Shown here in pieces: positions 53,446 to 63,735 of a stretch of DNA of 64,000 nt. Below the pieces are notes generated by a model, which was given only the letters and a program-made list of their open reading frames with translations, was not told the origin of the DNA and made no database searches. Position 1 is the stretch's first letter. Each line of letters opens with the position of its first letter. Origin of the DNA: Planctomycetota bacterium (GTDB lineage Bacteria; Planctomycetota; UBA1135; UBA2386); assembly GCA_016716265.1 (NCBI GenBank), contig JADJWQ010000006.1:3933501-3997500 (forward strand). The letters are read 5' to 3'. The translations under genes and the position numbers were made by a program.

Positions 53446-56055
53446 ATGGCCTCCCTGCTTCGCCCCACCTGCACGCTGCTCGCCCTGCTGCCGGCGCTCC
53501 CGGGCCAACGCTTCGACGAGCTGGCCGGCCTCGGACTGCCGCGCAACTCGATCGACGTGCGGGCGGTCGCGCTGGTCGACGTCGACAGCGACGGCGACGC
53601 GGACCTGGTGGTCGGCATCGACGCCTATTTCCCCGGTGCGCCGCTGCAGCTCTGGGAGAACGTCGGTTTCGGCCGCTTCGTGGTCGGCGCTGCCGCGCGG
53701 ATGCCGAATCGCAGCGTCGTGACGGCCGGAATCGCGGTCGGTGACGTCGACGGCGACAACGATCCCGACCTGTTGATCGCGGTGCAGGACGGCGGACTCG
53801 ACCTGCTGTTCCTCAACGACGGCCTCGGCAACTTCAGGGACGCGACCGCCGGTGCCCTACCCGCGCTGCAGACGGACAGCCGGGCTGCCGCGCTCGCCGA
53901 CCTCGACGGGGACGGCGACCTCGACGCGGTGATCGCGGTGGCTGGTGCACCCGATCTCGTGCTTTGGAACGACGGTTCGGGCGTGTTCTCGCGCGGACCC
54001 GACCTGCCGACCCGGGCGTTCGACCTGCCGGTCGGCGTGCTGGTGGCCGACGTCGACGGCCAGGGTCGCCCGGAGATCCTGGTGCTGGAGTCGCTGTCGG
54101 CCGACCGGCTGTGGTTCTTCGGTGCGACCACCGGCGCCTACGACGACCGTGCCGCCACCTGGCTGCCACCGGGCTCGGTGCGCTCCACGGCAGCGGCGAT
54201 CGTCGACGTCGATGCCGACGGTGATCCGGACGTCGTGCTCGGCACGGCGGCCGGCAATCCAGAGTTGCTGTTGCTCAACGACAATCACACCCGCTTCGTC
54301 GGTGCCCCGCTCGCGGCCGCGGGTGACACCTCCGCCGTCGTCGCCGCCGACGTCGATGGCGACGGGGATCCGGACCTGCTGATCGGCGACCGCTCCGGCC
54401 CCGACCGGCTGCTGCTCAACGATGGTGCCGGCTCGTTCTCGGCCGCGCCGGCGAACCGGTGGCCGAGCGACCCGGTGCCGACGAAGGCGTTGGCGGTCGC
54501 CGACGTCGATGCCGACGGGGACGTCGACGTCGTCGTCGGCGAGGGCGTCGGTCTGGGCCGTCCCGGCCGGCTGGAGCTGCTCCTGAACGACGGGGCCGCG
54601 GCGTTCCTGACCGAGACCGGTCTCGCGTGGAGCGCGCCGTTCGCCGACAGCACCGCGATCGCGGTCGCGGACCTCGACGGCGACGACCACCCCGACGTGA
54701 TCGCCGCGCGGGTCGGCGGTCCGGTCGCGGTGTGGTTCGGTGCGCGCGACGGTCGCCTCACGCAGGGTCCGACGTCGCTCGGCAGTGCGCGCGAGATCGT
54801 GCGCGCCATCGCGACCGGTGACGTCGACGGTGACGGCGATCCGGACGTGCTGCTCGGCGTGACGGGATCGTCGCGACTGTTCCGCAACGACGGCGCGGGT
54901 GTGTTCACCGACGTGTCGGCGACCGCGTTTCCGCTGCACGCGGCCGACACGGTCGATTGCGCGTTGGTCGACGTCGATGGCGACGGCGACCTGGACGCCT
55001 ACTTCGTGCACGCCGGTCCGTCGGTGACCTTCCCGCAATCCGACGCGCTGTGGTCGAACGACGGCAGCGGCGTCTTCACCGACGTGTCGGCGGCCCGCCT
55101 GCCGGGACCAGCGCGGCTCGGCGCATCGGTCGACGCCGGCGATGTCGATGGCGACGGCGACGTCGATCTGCTGATCGGCAATCGATCCGTGCTGCCACGT
55201 CTCTACCCTGCGCAGCCCGACGTGCTGCTGCTGAACGACGGGTTCGGCCGGTTCACCGAGGCGCCGGCGAGCCGCTACCCGCTCGACGCCTCCGCGACCG
55301 TGCGCGCGCTGCTTCGCGACGTCGACGGCGACGGCGACCTCGACGCGGTCGCGGTCGCCGACGGCGAGCCGATGCGACTGTTGCTGAACGACGGCACCGG
55401 CGTGTTCGCTCCCGCCCCGCCGACCAATCTGCCGCCCTACCCGATCCCCGCGCGCTGGGTCGAGGCGGTCGACGCCGATGACGACGGCGACGTCGACCTC
55501 GTGCTGGCGGTACCGCTCATCAACGACTGGTTGCTGATGAACGACGGCACCGGCGTGTTCGCCGGGCAGCCTCTCGACTCCCTGTACGGCACCACGGGAA
55601 CGTCTCTCGCGTACCGCGCGGCGGACTTCGATGGCGACGGTGACCAGGATCTGGTGCTCGCGAACGGAGGCGGCGAGCGCGACCGGCTGCTGTTCAACCT
55701 GACCCGCCACATCGATCTTCCATACCGACCGCGACCCGGCCGCACGTTCCGCATCGACATCCATGCGACGGATCTGGCCGGTGCGGGGGACGCCCTGCTC
55801 TGGGTCGGCCTGCAGCTCGCCCCACGGCCGATCCTGCTGCCGGGTTTCGGCGCGCTGCAGCTCGACCCGGCGCAGGTGTTCAATGGCGGCATGTATCCGA
55901 TCGGCGGCAACGGCGACGTGCAGATCACGCTGCCACTGCCGAACGCGCCGATGTCGATCGGCACACCGTTCCACGTGCAGGCGTTGGTGTTTCCGACCGG
56001 CAATCCATTCGCTGGTCGCTTCACTCCGGCGCGGAGCGAGGTGATCCGGCTCTGA
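53446..56055 (+). CDS. Secreted FG-GAP/VCBS-repeat protein
   Basis: 869 residues from ATG 53446 with a short signal peptide (LLRPTCTLLALLPALPGQ). Most of the protein is about 14 FG-GAP/VCBS repeats, each with a calcium-type loop such as VDVDSDGDADLVVG, VDGDGDPDVLLG or VDVDGDGDLDAYF, forming beta-propeller blades. The last ~90 residues are a separate beta domain (ILLPGFGALQLDPAQVFNGG, ITLPLPNAPMSIGTPFHVQA). It should be an exported calcium-binding adhesion or glycan-binding protein. Such proteins are numerous in planctomycetes. It is transcribed divergently from lpxD (224-base gap). Confidence 0.9.
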   Translation: MASLLRPTCTLLALLPALPGQRFDELAGLGLPRNSIDVRAVALVDVDSDGDADLVVGIDAYFPGAPLQLWENVGFGRFVVGAAARMPNRSVVTAGIAVGDVDGDNDPDLLIAVQDGGLDLLFLNDGLGNFRDATAGALPALQTDSRAAALADLDGDGDLDAVIAVAGAPDLVLWNDGSGVFSRGPDLPTRAFDLPVGVLVADVDGQGRPEILVLESLSADRLWFFGATTGAYDDRAATWLPPGSVRSTAAAIVDVDADGDPDVVLGTAAGNPELLLLNDNHTRFVGAPLAAAGDTSAVVAADVDGDGDPDLLIGDRSGPDRLLLNDGAGSFSAAPANRWPSDPVPTKALAVADVDADGDVDVVVGEGVGLGRPGRLELLLNDGAAAFLTETGLAWSAPFADSTAIAVADLDGDDHPDVIAARVGGPVAVWFGARDGRLTQGPTSLGSAREIVRAIATGDVDGDGDPDVLLGVTGSSRLFRNDGAGVFTDVSATAFPLHAADTVDCALVDVDGDGDLDAYFVHAGPSVTFPQSDALWSNDGSGVFTDVSAARLPGPARLGASVDAGDVDGDGDVDLLIGNRSVLPRLYPAQPDVLLLNDGFGRFTEAPASRYPLDASATVRALLRDVDGDGDLDAVAVADGEPMRLLLNDGTGVFAPAPPTNLPPYPIPARWVEAVDADDDGDVDLVLAVPLINDWLLMNDGTGVFAGQPLDSLYGTTGTSLAYRAADFDGDGDQDLVLANGGGERDRLLFNLTRHIDLPYRPRPGRTFRIDIHATDLAGAGDALLWVGLQLAPRPILLPGFGALQLDPAQVFNGGMYPIGGNGDVQITLPLPNAPMSIGTPFHVQALVFPTGNPFAGRFTPARSEVIRL

Positions 56056-56062
56056 CTCGGCG

Positions 56063-56770
56063 ATGGGCGACGCTCGCGAGCGAGGCGCGGACAAGCGGCC
56101 GGTGGCCGAGGTCGCGGTCCTGTTCGCCGACGAGCACCTCGCCGTCGTCGACAAGCCACCGGGGCTGCTCGTCGTACCGGCGCCCGGGCGTCGCGGTCCG
56201 ACGTTGATCGACTTGCTCGGCCGGCAGCTCGGCGCGCGCGTGTTCGCCGTGCACCGGCTCGACGAGGACACCTCGGGTGTGCTGGTCGTCGCGCGGACCG
56301 ACGTCGCGCGAGTCGCCCTCGAGGCGGTGTTCCGCGCGCACGCGGCCGAGCGGATCTACCGTGCCGTGACCGCCCGCGCGCCGAGCCCGCTCGCCGGGCG
56401 CATCGAGTCGCGGCTGCGCGAGGGCCCCGACGGTGTCGTGCGCTCGGCGCGGCGCGGCGAGGACGGCGAGCGTGCGGTCACCGAATACCGGCTGCTCGAA
56501 CGCCATCGCCGCCACGCGCTGCTCGAGTGCCGGCTGGAGACCGGCCGCCGCAACCAGATCCGCGCGCACCTCGCCGAGCTCGGCTGCCCGATCGTCGGCG
56601 ATCGCAAATACGGCTGGCGCCGTCAGGGCGCCGACGCATTGCAGGCCCGGCGACCGCTGCTCCACGCGTGGCACGTCCGCTTCGTGCACCCGCTGACCGG
56701 CACCGAGCTCGCCGTCTGCGCGGTGCCCGCCGAGCCCGCCCTGCGCGCGCGGACGGATCCGCCGGCCTGA
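56063..56770 (+). CDS. RluA-family pseudouridine synthase
   Basis: 235 residues. Catalytic motif VHRLDEDTSGVLVVART with the essential Asp, and the later LLECRLETGRRNQIRAHLAE plus CPIVGDRKYGW. RluA-type enzymes isomerise uridine in rRNA or tRNA. There is no S4 domain; the protein starts directly with the catalytic fold (ILFADEHLAVVDKPPGLLVV-like region). It begins 7 bases after the FG-GAP gene on the same strand, probably read through. Target RNA unknown. Confidence 0.93.
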   Translation: MGDARERGADKRPVAEVAVLFADEHLAVVDKPPGLLVVPAPGRRGPTLIDLLGRQLGARVFAVHRLDEDTSGVLVVARTDVARVALEAVFRAHAAERIYRAVTARAPSPLAGRIESRLREGPDGVVRSARRGEDGERAVTEYRLLERHRRHALLECRLETGRRNQIRAHLAELGCPIVGDRKYGWRRQGADALQARRPLLHAWHVRFVHPLTGTELAVCAVPAEPALRARTDPPA

Positions 56771-56795
56771 CGACCGCCGCGCGGGAGCCCCGCCG

Positions 56796-57116
56796 TCACA
56801 GCGGGACCGGTCGGCCGAGCTTCTGGCTCAGCACGTCGCGCAGCACGTCGAGCAGGGCACCGCGACCCTTGGTGTCCTGCCACTCGCCGGCGTCGTCCGG
56901 GGCGAAGTGCCAGGCGCGCGCACCCTGCGCGAGCCAGATCTGGTGGGCGGCGCTCTGCCGGTTCAGGATGCACTTCGTACCGTCGGCGAAGGTCATCGAC
57001 AGCACCCCCATCGCGAGGTCGGTGTCCAACTCGTCGGGATCCTCGTCCTCGAGCCGCTCGAGGATCTCCTCCATGAAGGCGTCGGCGCGCCGCGCGAACT
57101 CGATGTCGTCGACCAT
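56796..57116 (-). CDS. cyaY: Frataxin homologue CyaY
   Basis: 106 residues, standard CyaY length, from ATG 57116; an in-frame longer start at 57239 runs through the hairpins and adds no conserved sequence. The fold is visible: an acidic first helix (DAFMEEILERLEDEDPDELD), then strands MGVLSMTFADGTKCILNRQS and HQIWLAQGARAWHFAPDDAG with the frataxin NRQ...HQIWLA signature, and a last helix. CyaY binds iron and controls cysteine desulfurase activity in Fe-S assembly. Two strong hairpins lie between it and the upstream moxR gene. Confidence 0.9.
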   Translation of the reverse strand: MVDDIEFARRADAFMEEILERLEDEDPDELDTDLAMGVLSMTFADGTKCILNRQSAAHQIWLAQGARAWHFAPDDAGEWQDTKGRGALLDVLRDVLSQKLGRPVPL

Positions 57117-57154
57117 CGTCGCCCGGTGTAGCCCGGCGGGCGCGCGCAGGAAAG

Positions 57155-57207
57155 GCACCGGGAGCCCCGCCCGACGGCGTGCGCCGCCGGGCGAGGCTCC
57201 CGGGTGC
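57155..57207. other. Strong hairpin 1 upstream of cyaY
   Basis: A long imperfect inverted repeat: GCACCGGGAGCCCCGCCCG... pairs with ...CGGGCGAGGCTCCCGGGTGC around a short loop near 57180. It could be a factor-independent stop for the moxR transcript or a leader element of cyaY (39 bases to its ATG). No T-run. Confidence 0.6.
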
Positions 57208-57209
57208 GG

Positions 57210-57272
57210 GTCCTGGCCCGCCCTCGTTGCAGGCCGCACCTCCCTGCTGGTGCGACCTGCGGGGGCCAGGAC
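57210..57272. other. Strong two-part hairpin 2 upstream of cyaY
   Basis: Outer stem: GTCCTGGCCC (57210-57219) with GGGCCAGGAC (57263-57272), 10 bp perfect. Inner stem: GCAGG and CGCACC (57229-57240) with GGTGCG and CCTGC (57249-57260), one mismatch, 8-base loop. Compensated, compact structure directly next to hairpin 1; could be a small structured RNA or a leader. Confidence 0.6.
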
Positions 57273-57422
57273 TCTCGTCCCATGCAGGCGCCCAGACGAT
57301 CGAGGTGGCCGGATGTTGGCGGACGGTCGCAGAATCCTCGCGTCGGTCCGCAGGTCGAGCCCCGCGGCTCGGGTGTTTCGCGCCGGACCGTGGAGATCGA
57401 CCCGCCCGCGTATCGGAACCGG

Positions 57423-58417
<995 letters not shown>

Positions 58418-58421
<4 letters not shown>

Positions 58422-59359
58422 GGCTGCTCTCCGCCAGTCGCGTAGCAGGCGTGCTCCTCGTAGCGCTCGCCGCGGTCCGGCAGCACGACGACGATCGTCG
58501 TGCCGGCGGCGCTGTCGCGCGCCGCGAGCCGGCGGGCCGCGGCGAGCGCCGCGCCCGACGCCGGCCCGGCGAGCACGCCCTCGAGGCGCGCCAGCTCGCG
58601 CGCCGCGCGGAAGGCCTCGGCGTCCTCGACCGCGACGATCTCCGCGAGATCGGTCGGCGTGAGGATGTCGGGCACGAAGCCCGCGCCGAGTCCCGGGATG
58701 TCGTGCTGGCCGGGCTGGCCGCCGCTCAGCACCGCGGAGCGCGCCGGCTCGACGCCGACGACGGCGACCCGCGGCGCGACCTCACGGAAGAACGCGGCGC
58801 ACCCGGCCGCGGTGCCGCCGGAGCCGACCGGCACGACGACGGTGTCGACGCGGCCCTCGCAGTCCTCCCAGACCTCGCGCGCGGTGGTGTCCTGGTGGAT
58901 GCGCGCATTGGCGCGGTTGGTGAACGGCTGCAGGATCAGCGACGGCTGGATCTGGCGCGCGAGCTCCTCGGCGCGCTGCAGCGCGCCGCGGATCCCGCGC
59001 TCGGCGTCGGTCAGCACGAGCTCGGCGCCGAGCGCGCGCAGCAGGTTCGCGCGGCCCGGTGCGACGCCTCGCGGCATCGTCAGCACGAGCCGGTAGCCGC
59101 GCGCGGCGCACACGGTCGCCAGCGACAGCGCCGTGTCGCCGGCCGAGCATTCGACGATCGTCGTCGCGGGCGTCAGGAAGCCGTGCCGCTCGGCGTGCTC
59201 GATCATGCCGAGCACCGCGCGGTCCTTGTTGCTGGCACCCGGGTTCTCGAGCTCGAGCTTGGCGACGATGCGCGCACCGAGCCCCGCACCGAAGCGCTGC
59301 AGCTCCAGCAGAGGGGTCCGGCCGATCAGCCAGGTGACGTCGCGCGCGATCCGTGGCAT
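58418..59359 (-). CDS. cysM: Cysteine synthase family protein (CysK/CysM)
   Basis: 313 residues. PLP-dependent O-acetylserine sulfhydrylase fold: LIGRTPLLELQRFG, the PLP Lys in LENPGASNKDRAVLGMIEHA, the Gly-rich phosphate loop VPVGSGGTAAG and the serine-rich end GPASGAALAAARRLA. It makes cysteine, the substrate for bacillithiol and Fe-S sulfur. CysM versus CysK cannot be separated with certainty. It is first in a two-gene operon with moxR and is divergent from the TPR lipoprotein gene. Confidence 0.88.
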
Positions 59360-59445
59360 CGCCGCGGATGATAGGCGACCCGGCTGCCACACCAGGATCG
59401 CGAATCGCACGGAGCCGCGGCGGTGCCGCGCTATCGTGGCGCCGC

Positions 59446-60660
59446 ATGGTGTCCCGCTCGCCGTGGCTCTGGTGCGCCGCGCTCGCCGCGGCGTGCAGCG
59501 CGCCCGCTCCCGATCCGCTGGCGATGCGCGACGACCTGCCGGCGGCCGTCGACGTGCCGGCCGAGCGCCGTCCCGCGCTCGATGCAGCCGCCGCAGCGGC
59601 GCGCGCCGAGCTGCGCGCCGGCGAGTTCCCGGCGGCGCGGCGCGCGGCGGCCGAGGTCCTCGCGGTCGACCCGCGGCACGCGCGCGCGCGCGCCGTGCTC
59701 GGCGCCGCGCTCGCCGGCGAGGCGCAGCGCGAGGCGCCGCCCGAGCTCGCGACCTGGCGCCGGGCCGAGGGCGAGCTGCTGCGCGCGGACCGGCTCGCAC
59801 CGGACGACCCGGTCGTCGCCGCCCTGCACGTCGGCTTCCTGATCGCGGACGGTCACCTGAGCGCGGCTGCCGAGCGCGCCGAGCGCGGGCTCGCCGCGGT
59901 GCCGGACGACCTCGAGCTGCTCGAGCTCGCCGGCCGCGCGCGCTTCGATCTCGGCGACGAGCAGCGCACGCGCGAGCTGGCGCTGCGGCAGGTCGCGCGC
60001 GATCCCCAGGCGGCATCGGCGTGGTGGCGCGCCGCGTGGTGTGCCGCGCGGCTCGCCGCCGGAGCGTTGGACGACGCCGAGCGGACGCCGCTGCTCGAGG
60101 CCGCTCGCGACGGCTTCCGCGCCTACCGCGAGCTCGCCCCACTCGATCCCGACGGCTACGCCGGCGAAGCGCGCGTGCGGCACGAGCTGCTGGCGTCGAA
60201 CGCTGCGCGGTCACCCGATGCGGTCCGCCCGATCCTCGAGCTGTGGACCGCCGCCGAGCTGCTGCGGCCGCAGGCGGGCGACTACGCGTTCGGCCGGGCG
60301 GTCGCGCACGAGCTGGTCGGTGAGCGCGACGCCGCCGAGGCCGAGTATCGCGACGCGCTCGCGATCGACGCGGCGCACCTGCCGTCCTTGCTGAACCTCG
60401 GCGCGCTGCTCGCGGACGCCGAGCGGCCGGCCGAGGCGGCTGCGGTGCTGCGGCGCGCGCTCGCGCTCGGCGTGCATGGCGACGAGCGCGACCGCATCGA
60501 GGCGTGGCTCGCGCGCCATGCGGAGGGCACCGCGGCCAGCCCGGGTGATTGGCGAGATCCCGTCGCGAGGTCGCGCATGTCGCTGGCTGGCGAGGAGTCG
60601 AGTCGGTTCCGCGCGCAGGCGTGTTCGCGCGACACGTCGAGCGCGGGTTCGGCTCGATGA
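59446..60660 (+). CDS. TPR-containing lipoprotein
   Basis: 404 residues. The N-terminal WLWCAALAAACSAPAPD is a lipoprotein signal with lipid Cys in AACS. The rest is TPR-type helical repeats (for example LRAGEFPAARRAAAEVLAVD, AAEAEYRDALAIDAAHLPSL and ERPAEAAAVLRRALALGVHG). It is probably anchored to the periplasmic face of a membrane. The last ~35 residues are Ser/Arg-rich and less typical of TPR. Divergent from cysM, convergent with fabI. Confidence 0.85.
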   Translation: MVSRSPWLWCAALAAACSAPAPDPLAMRDDLPAAVDVPAERRPALDAAAAAARAELRAGEFPAARRAAAEVLAVDPRHARARAVLGAALAGEAQREAPPELATWRRAEGELLRADRLAPDDPVVAALHVGFLIADGHLSAAAERAERGLAAVPDDLELLELAGRARFDLGDEQRTRELALRQVARDPQAASAWWRAAWCAARLAAGALDDAERTPLLEAARDGFRAYRELAPLDPDGYAGEARVRHELLASNAARSPDAVRPILELWTAAELLRPQAGDYAFGRAVAHELVGERDAAEAEYRDALAIDAAHLPSLLNLGALLADAERPAEAAAVLRRALALGVHGDERDRIEAWLARHAEGTAASPGDWRDPVARSRMSLAGEESSRFRAQACSRDTSSAGSAR

Positions 60661-60719
60661 CGACGCCAGCCAGCGACTTGCGTGACCGCAGCAGGGATCT
60701 CGTGAATCATCCGGGCTGG

Positions 60720-61493
60720 TCAGACGCCGACGATCGAGTAGCCGGAGTCGACGTACAGCGTCTGCCCGGTGATGCCGCTCGCCAGGTCGGACAGCAGGAA
60801 CGTCGCCGCCTTGCCGACCTCGAGCTGCGTCACGTTGCGGCGCAGCGGCGCGCGCTTCTCGATCGCGTCGAGGATCCCGGAGAACCCCGAGATGCCCATC
60901 GCCGAGACCGTCTTGATCGGCCCCGCCGACAACGCGTTCACGCGCACGCCACTCGGGCCGAGGCTCGCCGCGAGGTAGCGCGTCGTCGCCTCGAGCGAGG
61001 CCTTGGCGACCCCCATCACGTTGTAGCCCTCGACGACCTTCTCCGCGCCGTAGTAGCTGAGGCACACGATCGAGCCGTCGCGCCCTTCCATCAGCTTCGC
61101 GCCGTGGCGCGCGAGGGGGATCAGCGACCAGGCGGAGATCTGCTGTGCGAGCGCGAAGCCGTCCCAGCTCGTGTCGTGGAAGCTGCCGCCGAGCTCCTCG
61201 CGCTTGGCGAACGCGATCGAGTGCACGAGGCCGTCGATCTGGCCGAACTCCTGCTCGAGGCCCGCGAAGAACGCGTCGACCTGCCCCTCGTCGGTGACGT
61301 CGCACGGCGCGAGCCACGGTCGCTCGGGCAGCTCCTCGACGAGCTTCTCGACCGACTCGCGCATGCGCTCGTTCTGGTAGTTGAGGGCGAGCCTCGCACC
61401 ATGCTCGACGAGCGCCTGCGTGATGCCCCAGGCGATCGAGCGCTTGTTCGCCACGCCGAAGATCACCACCACCTTGCCGTCCATCAATCGCAT
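60720..61493 (-). CDS. fabI: Enoyl-[acyl-carrier-protein] reductase (NADH) FabI
   Basis: 257 residues. A short-chain dehydrogenase fold of the FabI type: VVVIFGVANKRSIAWGITQA at the N-terminus, HSIAFAKREEL, and the catalytic Tyr-x6-Lys YNVMGVAKASLEATTRYLAA. It reduces the trans-2-enoyl-ACP in the last step of each fatty acid elongation round. Three 16-bp tandem repeats lie 82-130 bases upstream of its start. mutY precedes it on the same strand. Confidence 0.96.
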   Translation of the reverse strand: MRLMDGKVVVIFGVANKRSIAWGITQALVEHGARLALNYQNERMRESVEKLVEELPERPWLAPCDVTDEGQVDAFFAGLEQEFGQIDGLVHSIAFAKREELGGSFHDTSWDGFALAQQISAWSLIPLARHGAKLMEGRDGSIVCLSYYGAEKVVEGYNVMGVAKASLEATTRYLAASLGPSGVRVNALSAGPIKTVSAMGISGFSGILDAIEKRAPLRRNVTQLEVGKAATFLLSDLASGITGQTLYVDSGYSIVGV

Positions 61494-61575
61494 GGGTCAG
61501 CGCTCGCGAGTCGTTGCGTCGGTCCGGGGCGGCCGCGTCCGTGGCCCGGCCGAGAACCGCGCAACATAGGGAGAT

Positions 61576-61623
61576 CCTGGTCGGGAATGAACTTGGTCGG
61601 GAATGAACCTGGTGGGGAATGAG
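61576..61623 (-). repeat. Three 16-bp tandem repeats upstream of fabI
   Basis: Units at 61576-61591, 61592-61607 and 61608-61623 (plus strand CCTGGTCGGGAATGAA and close variants). They lie in the 147-base gap between the mutY stop and the fabI start. They could be a repeated operator for fabI or simple slippage. Confidence 0.85.
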
Positions 61624-61640
61624 CCGGGCGGCGTCGCGGT

Positions 61641-62723
61641 TCAGCGCGCGACGGCGTGCAGCGCCTTCCGCGCCGGGGTGCTCCAGGGAGCGGTCGGGTC
61701 GTCCGCGGCGTGGAACGCGAGCAGCGGTCCGCGCGCGCCGAGCAGCTCGCCGTCGTGCACGACCAGCGTGATCCGGTGGTGCGTGATGCCGTGCTGCACG
61801 CGCGCGCGCTCGGCGCCGACCGCGAGCCGTGCGCCGTAGCGGGCGAGCAGCGCGCGGTCGAGCTCCGTTCCGGTCCGCGGCTGGTGCACCAGCACGCCGG
61901 GCGTCGGCAGCTCGAGCTGGCCCTCGTTGACCTCGCCGGCCGGGATGCGCGCGGCGAGCACGCGGCCTTGCCGGTCGCGCACCAGCACCGCCCGCGCGGT
62001 GACCGGCACCGCGGCCCGGCGCGGCGGCAGCTTCGGCAGCTCCTGCTGCCGGCCCGCCGCGCGCGCCGCGCAGTCCGCGGCGACCGGGCAGTCCGCGCAG
62101 CGCGGCCGGCGCGGGGTGCAGACGGTCGCGCCGAGGTCCATCAGCGCCTGGTTGAAGTCGCCGGGCCGGTCCGCGGCGAGGCGCGCGCTGGCGAGCTCGC
62201 GCAGCCGGCGCCGCCCGACGGCGGTCTTGACGTCGTCCTCGAGCAGCGCGTGGCGCGCGAGCACGCGCTCGACGTTGCCGTCGATCGCCGGCAGCGCGAC
62301 GCCGAACGCGATCGAGGCGATCGCCGCGCGCGTGTAGTCGCCGATGCCCGCGAGCGCGCCGAGCGCAGCGGGATCGGCCGGCACGCGGCCGGCGTGGCGG
62401 TCGACGACCTGGCGGGCGCCGTCGCGCAGCAGCCGCGCGCGGCGGTAGTAGCCGAGCCCGCGCCACGCGGCGTGCAGCTCGTCGTCGCTCGCCGCCGCGA
62501 GGCTGGCCGGGTCGGGGAAGCGCTCGGCGAAGCGCGGGAACGCGTCGAGCACCACCTCGACGCGGGTCTGCTGCAGCATGATCTCGCTGACCCAGGTCAG
62601 CCACGGGTCGCCGCAGTCGCGCCACGGCAGCGTGCGGCGCGCACGGTCGTACCAGGCGAGCAGTCGCGCGGCGAACGATGCGCCGGCCGCCGGCGTCCCC
62701 GCGGATCGGCGCGCGGTGCTCAC
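61641..62723 (-). CDS. mutY: A/G-specific adenine DNA glycosylase MutY
   Basis: 360 residues from GTG 62723, which overlaps the stop of the CinA-like gene by 4 bases. Catalytic Glu in SEIMLQQTRVEVVLD; helix-hairpin-helix LAGIGDYTRAAIASIAFG; catalytic Asp in AIDGNVERVLAR; and the 4Fe-4S ligands in CTPRRPRCADCPVAADC (C-x6-C-x2-C-x5-C). The C-terminal NUDIX-like domain (about 240-355) recognises 8-oxoG. It removes A mispaired with 8-oxoG. Confidence 0.96.
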   Translation of the reverse strand: MSTARRSAGTPAAGASFAARLLAWYDRARRTLPWRDCGDPWLTWVSEIMLQQTRVEVVLDAFPRFAERFPDPASLAAASDDELHAAWRGLGYYRRARLLRDGARQVVDRHAGRVPADPAALGALAGIGDYTRAAIASIAFGVALPAIDGNVERVLARHALLEDDVKTAVGRRRLRELASARLAADRPGDFNQALMDLGATVCTPRRPRCADCPVAADCAARAAGRQQELPKLPPRRAAVPVTARAVLVRDRQGRVLAARIPAGEVNEGQLELPTPGVLVHQPRTGTELDRALLARYGARLAVGAERARVQHGITHHRITLVVHDGELLGARGPLLAFHAADDPTAPWSTPARKALHAVAR

Positions 62724-63544
62724 GCGTTCTCGGAGCGCTGGCCGCGCGTGACCTCGAGGCCGAGCCGCGCGCGCAGGTCGGCGGTCGCCGAGTCGAGCTG
62801 CTTGCGGAGCTGCTCGGCGTCGGTGCCCTCGACCGACAGCGAGATGCGGATCGTCAGGTTGTCCTCGGTGCCCTGCAGCCGTGCGCGCGAGTGCACATGG
62901 GGGTGGCGCCGGGCGAGGTCGCCGAGCAGCCGCGAGATCATCGACTCGTCGCCGCCCGGGTAGTCGATGTGCACGACCTCGCGGACCGCGGTCGCGCCGT
63001 GCTGCTCGAGGTGCGGCTCCACGTACAGCGTGAACAGCCGTCGCAGCTCCTCGGGCTGGCCGGGGAGCAGGAAGAACGTCACCCCCGCGGTCTCGAAGCG
63101 CACCGCGGGCGCCGTCCCGCTCGGGTTGTCGAACACCTCGGAGCCCTGCGGCACGGTCGCCATCTTCAGGCGCTCGGGGGTCAGCTCGACGTCGTCGACG
63201 ACGCCCTTCGCCAGCAGCCGGCGGTAGGCGGCGGCGAGGAACTCGCGGGCGCGCTCGTCGACCACCAGCGGCACACCGGCGGCCTTCGCGAGGCACTCGC
63301 GCGTGATGTCGTCGAGCCCGGGCCCCATCCCGCCGGTGACCAGCACGTAGCGCGGCCGTGCGGCCACCGCGCCGCGGAACGCCTGCACGACCTCCTCCTC
63401 GACCTCGTCGAGCACCTGGATCGTCCGCACGCGGAAGCCGAGCCGCGAGACGTGCCCGGTCATGAAGTGGGCGTTGCGGTCGAGGACCATGCCCTCGAGC
63501 AGCTCGCGGCCCATGCAGAAGATGATCGCGGTCCGGTCGTTCAC
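62720..63544 (-). CDS. CinA/MoaB-like molybdopterin-binding domain protein
   Basis: 274 residues from GTG 63544, which has GAGGAG just upstream. The N-terminal MoCF_biosynth domain starts AIIFCMGRELLEGMVLDRNA and has VLVTGGMGPGLDDITRECLA. The second half has LMKMATVPQGSEVFDNPSGT-like and FFLLPGQPEELRRLF features of CinA (nicotinamide-nucleotide amidohydrolase family N-terminal part), but the C-terminal deamidase domain is absent. It is coupled to mutY. Role in competence or NAD repair cannot be assigned without the missing domain. Confidence 0.85.
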   Translation of the reverse strand: MNDRTAIIFCMGRELLEGMVLDRNAHFMTGHVSRLGFRVRTIQVLDEVEEEVVQAFRGAVAARPRYVLVTGGMGPGLDDITRECLAKAAGVPLVVDERAREFLAAAYRRLLAKGVVDDVELTPERLKMATVPQGSEVFDNPSGTAPAVRFETAGVTFFLLPGQPEELRRLFTLYVEPHLEQHGATAVREVVHIDYPGGDESMISRLLGDLARRHPHVHSRARLQGTEDNLTIRISLSVEGTDAEQLRKQLDSATADLRARLGLEVTRGQRSENA

Positions 63545-63735
63545 GGGTGGGCTCCTCGAGGCGTGCGCCTCGGCGTTCGGGGGGGCCGGGGCCGGCCGCG
63601 TTCGCGCGCTGCGCGCGCGCCGGGCCCGGGAGACGGGGGCGCGCAGGATAACCGACGGAGCCGCGCCGTTGATAGCGTTCCGACGGGTCGCGAGAATGGC
63701 GCGACGCATCGTCGTTGACGGTGCGCCCAAGTGCG

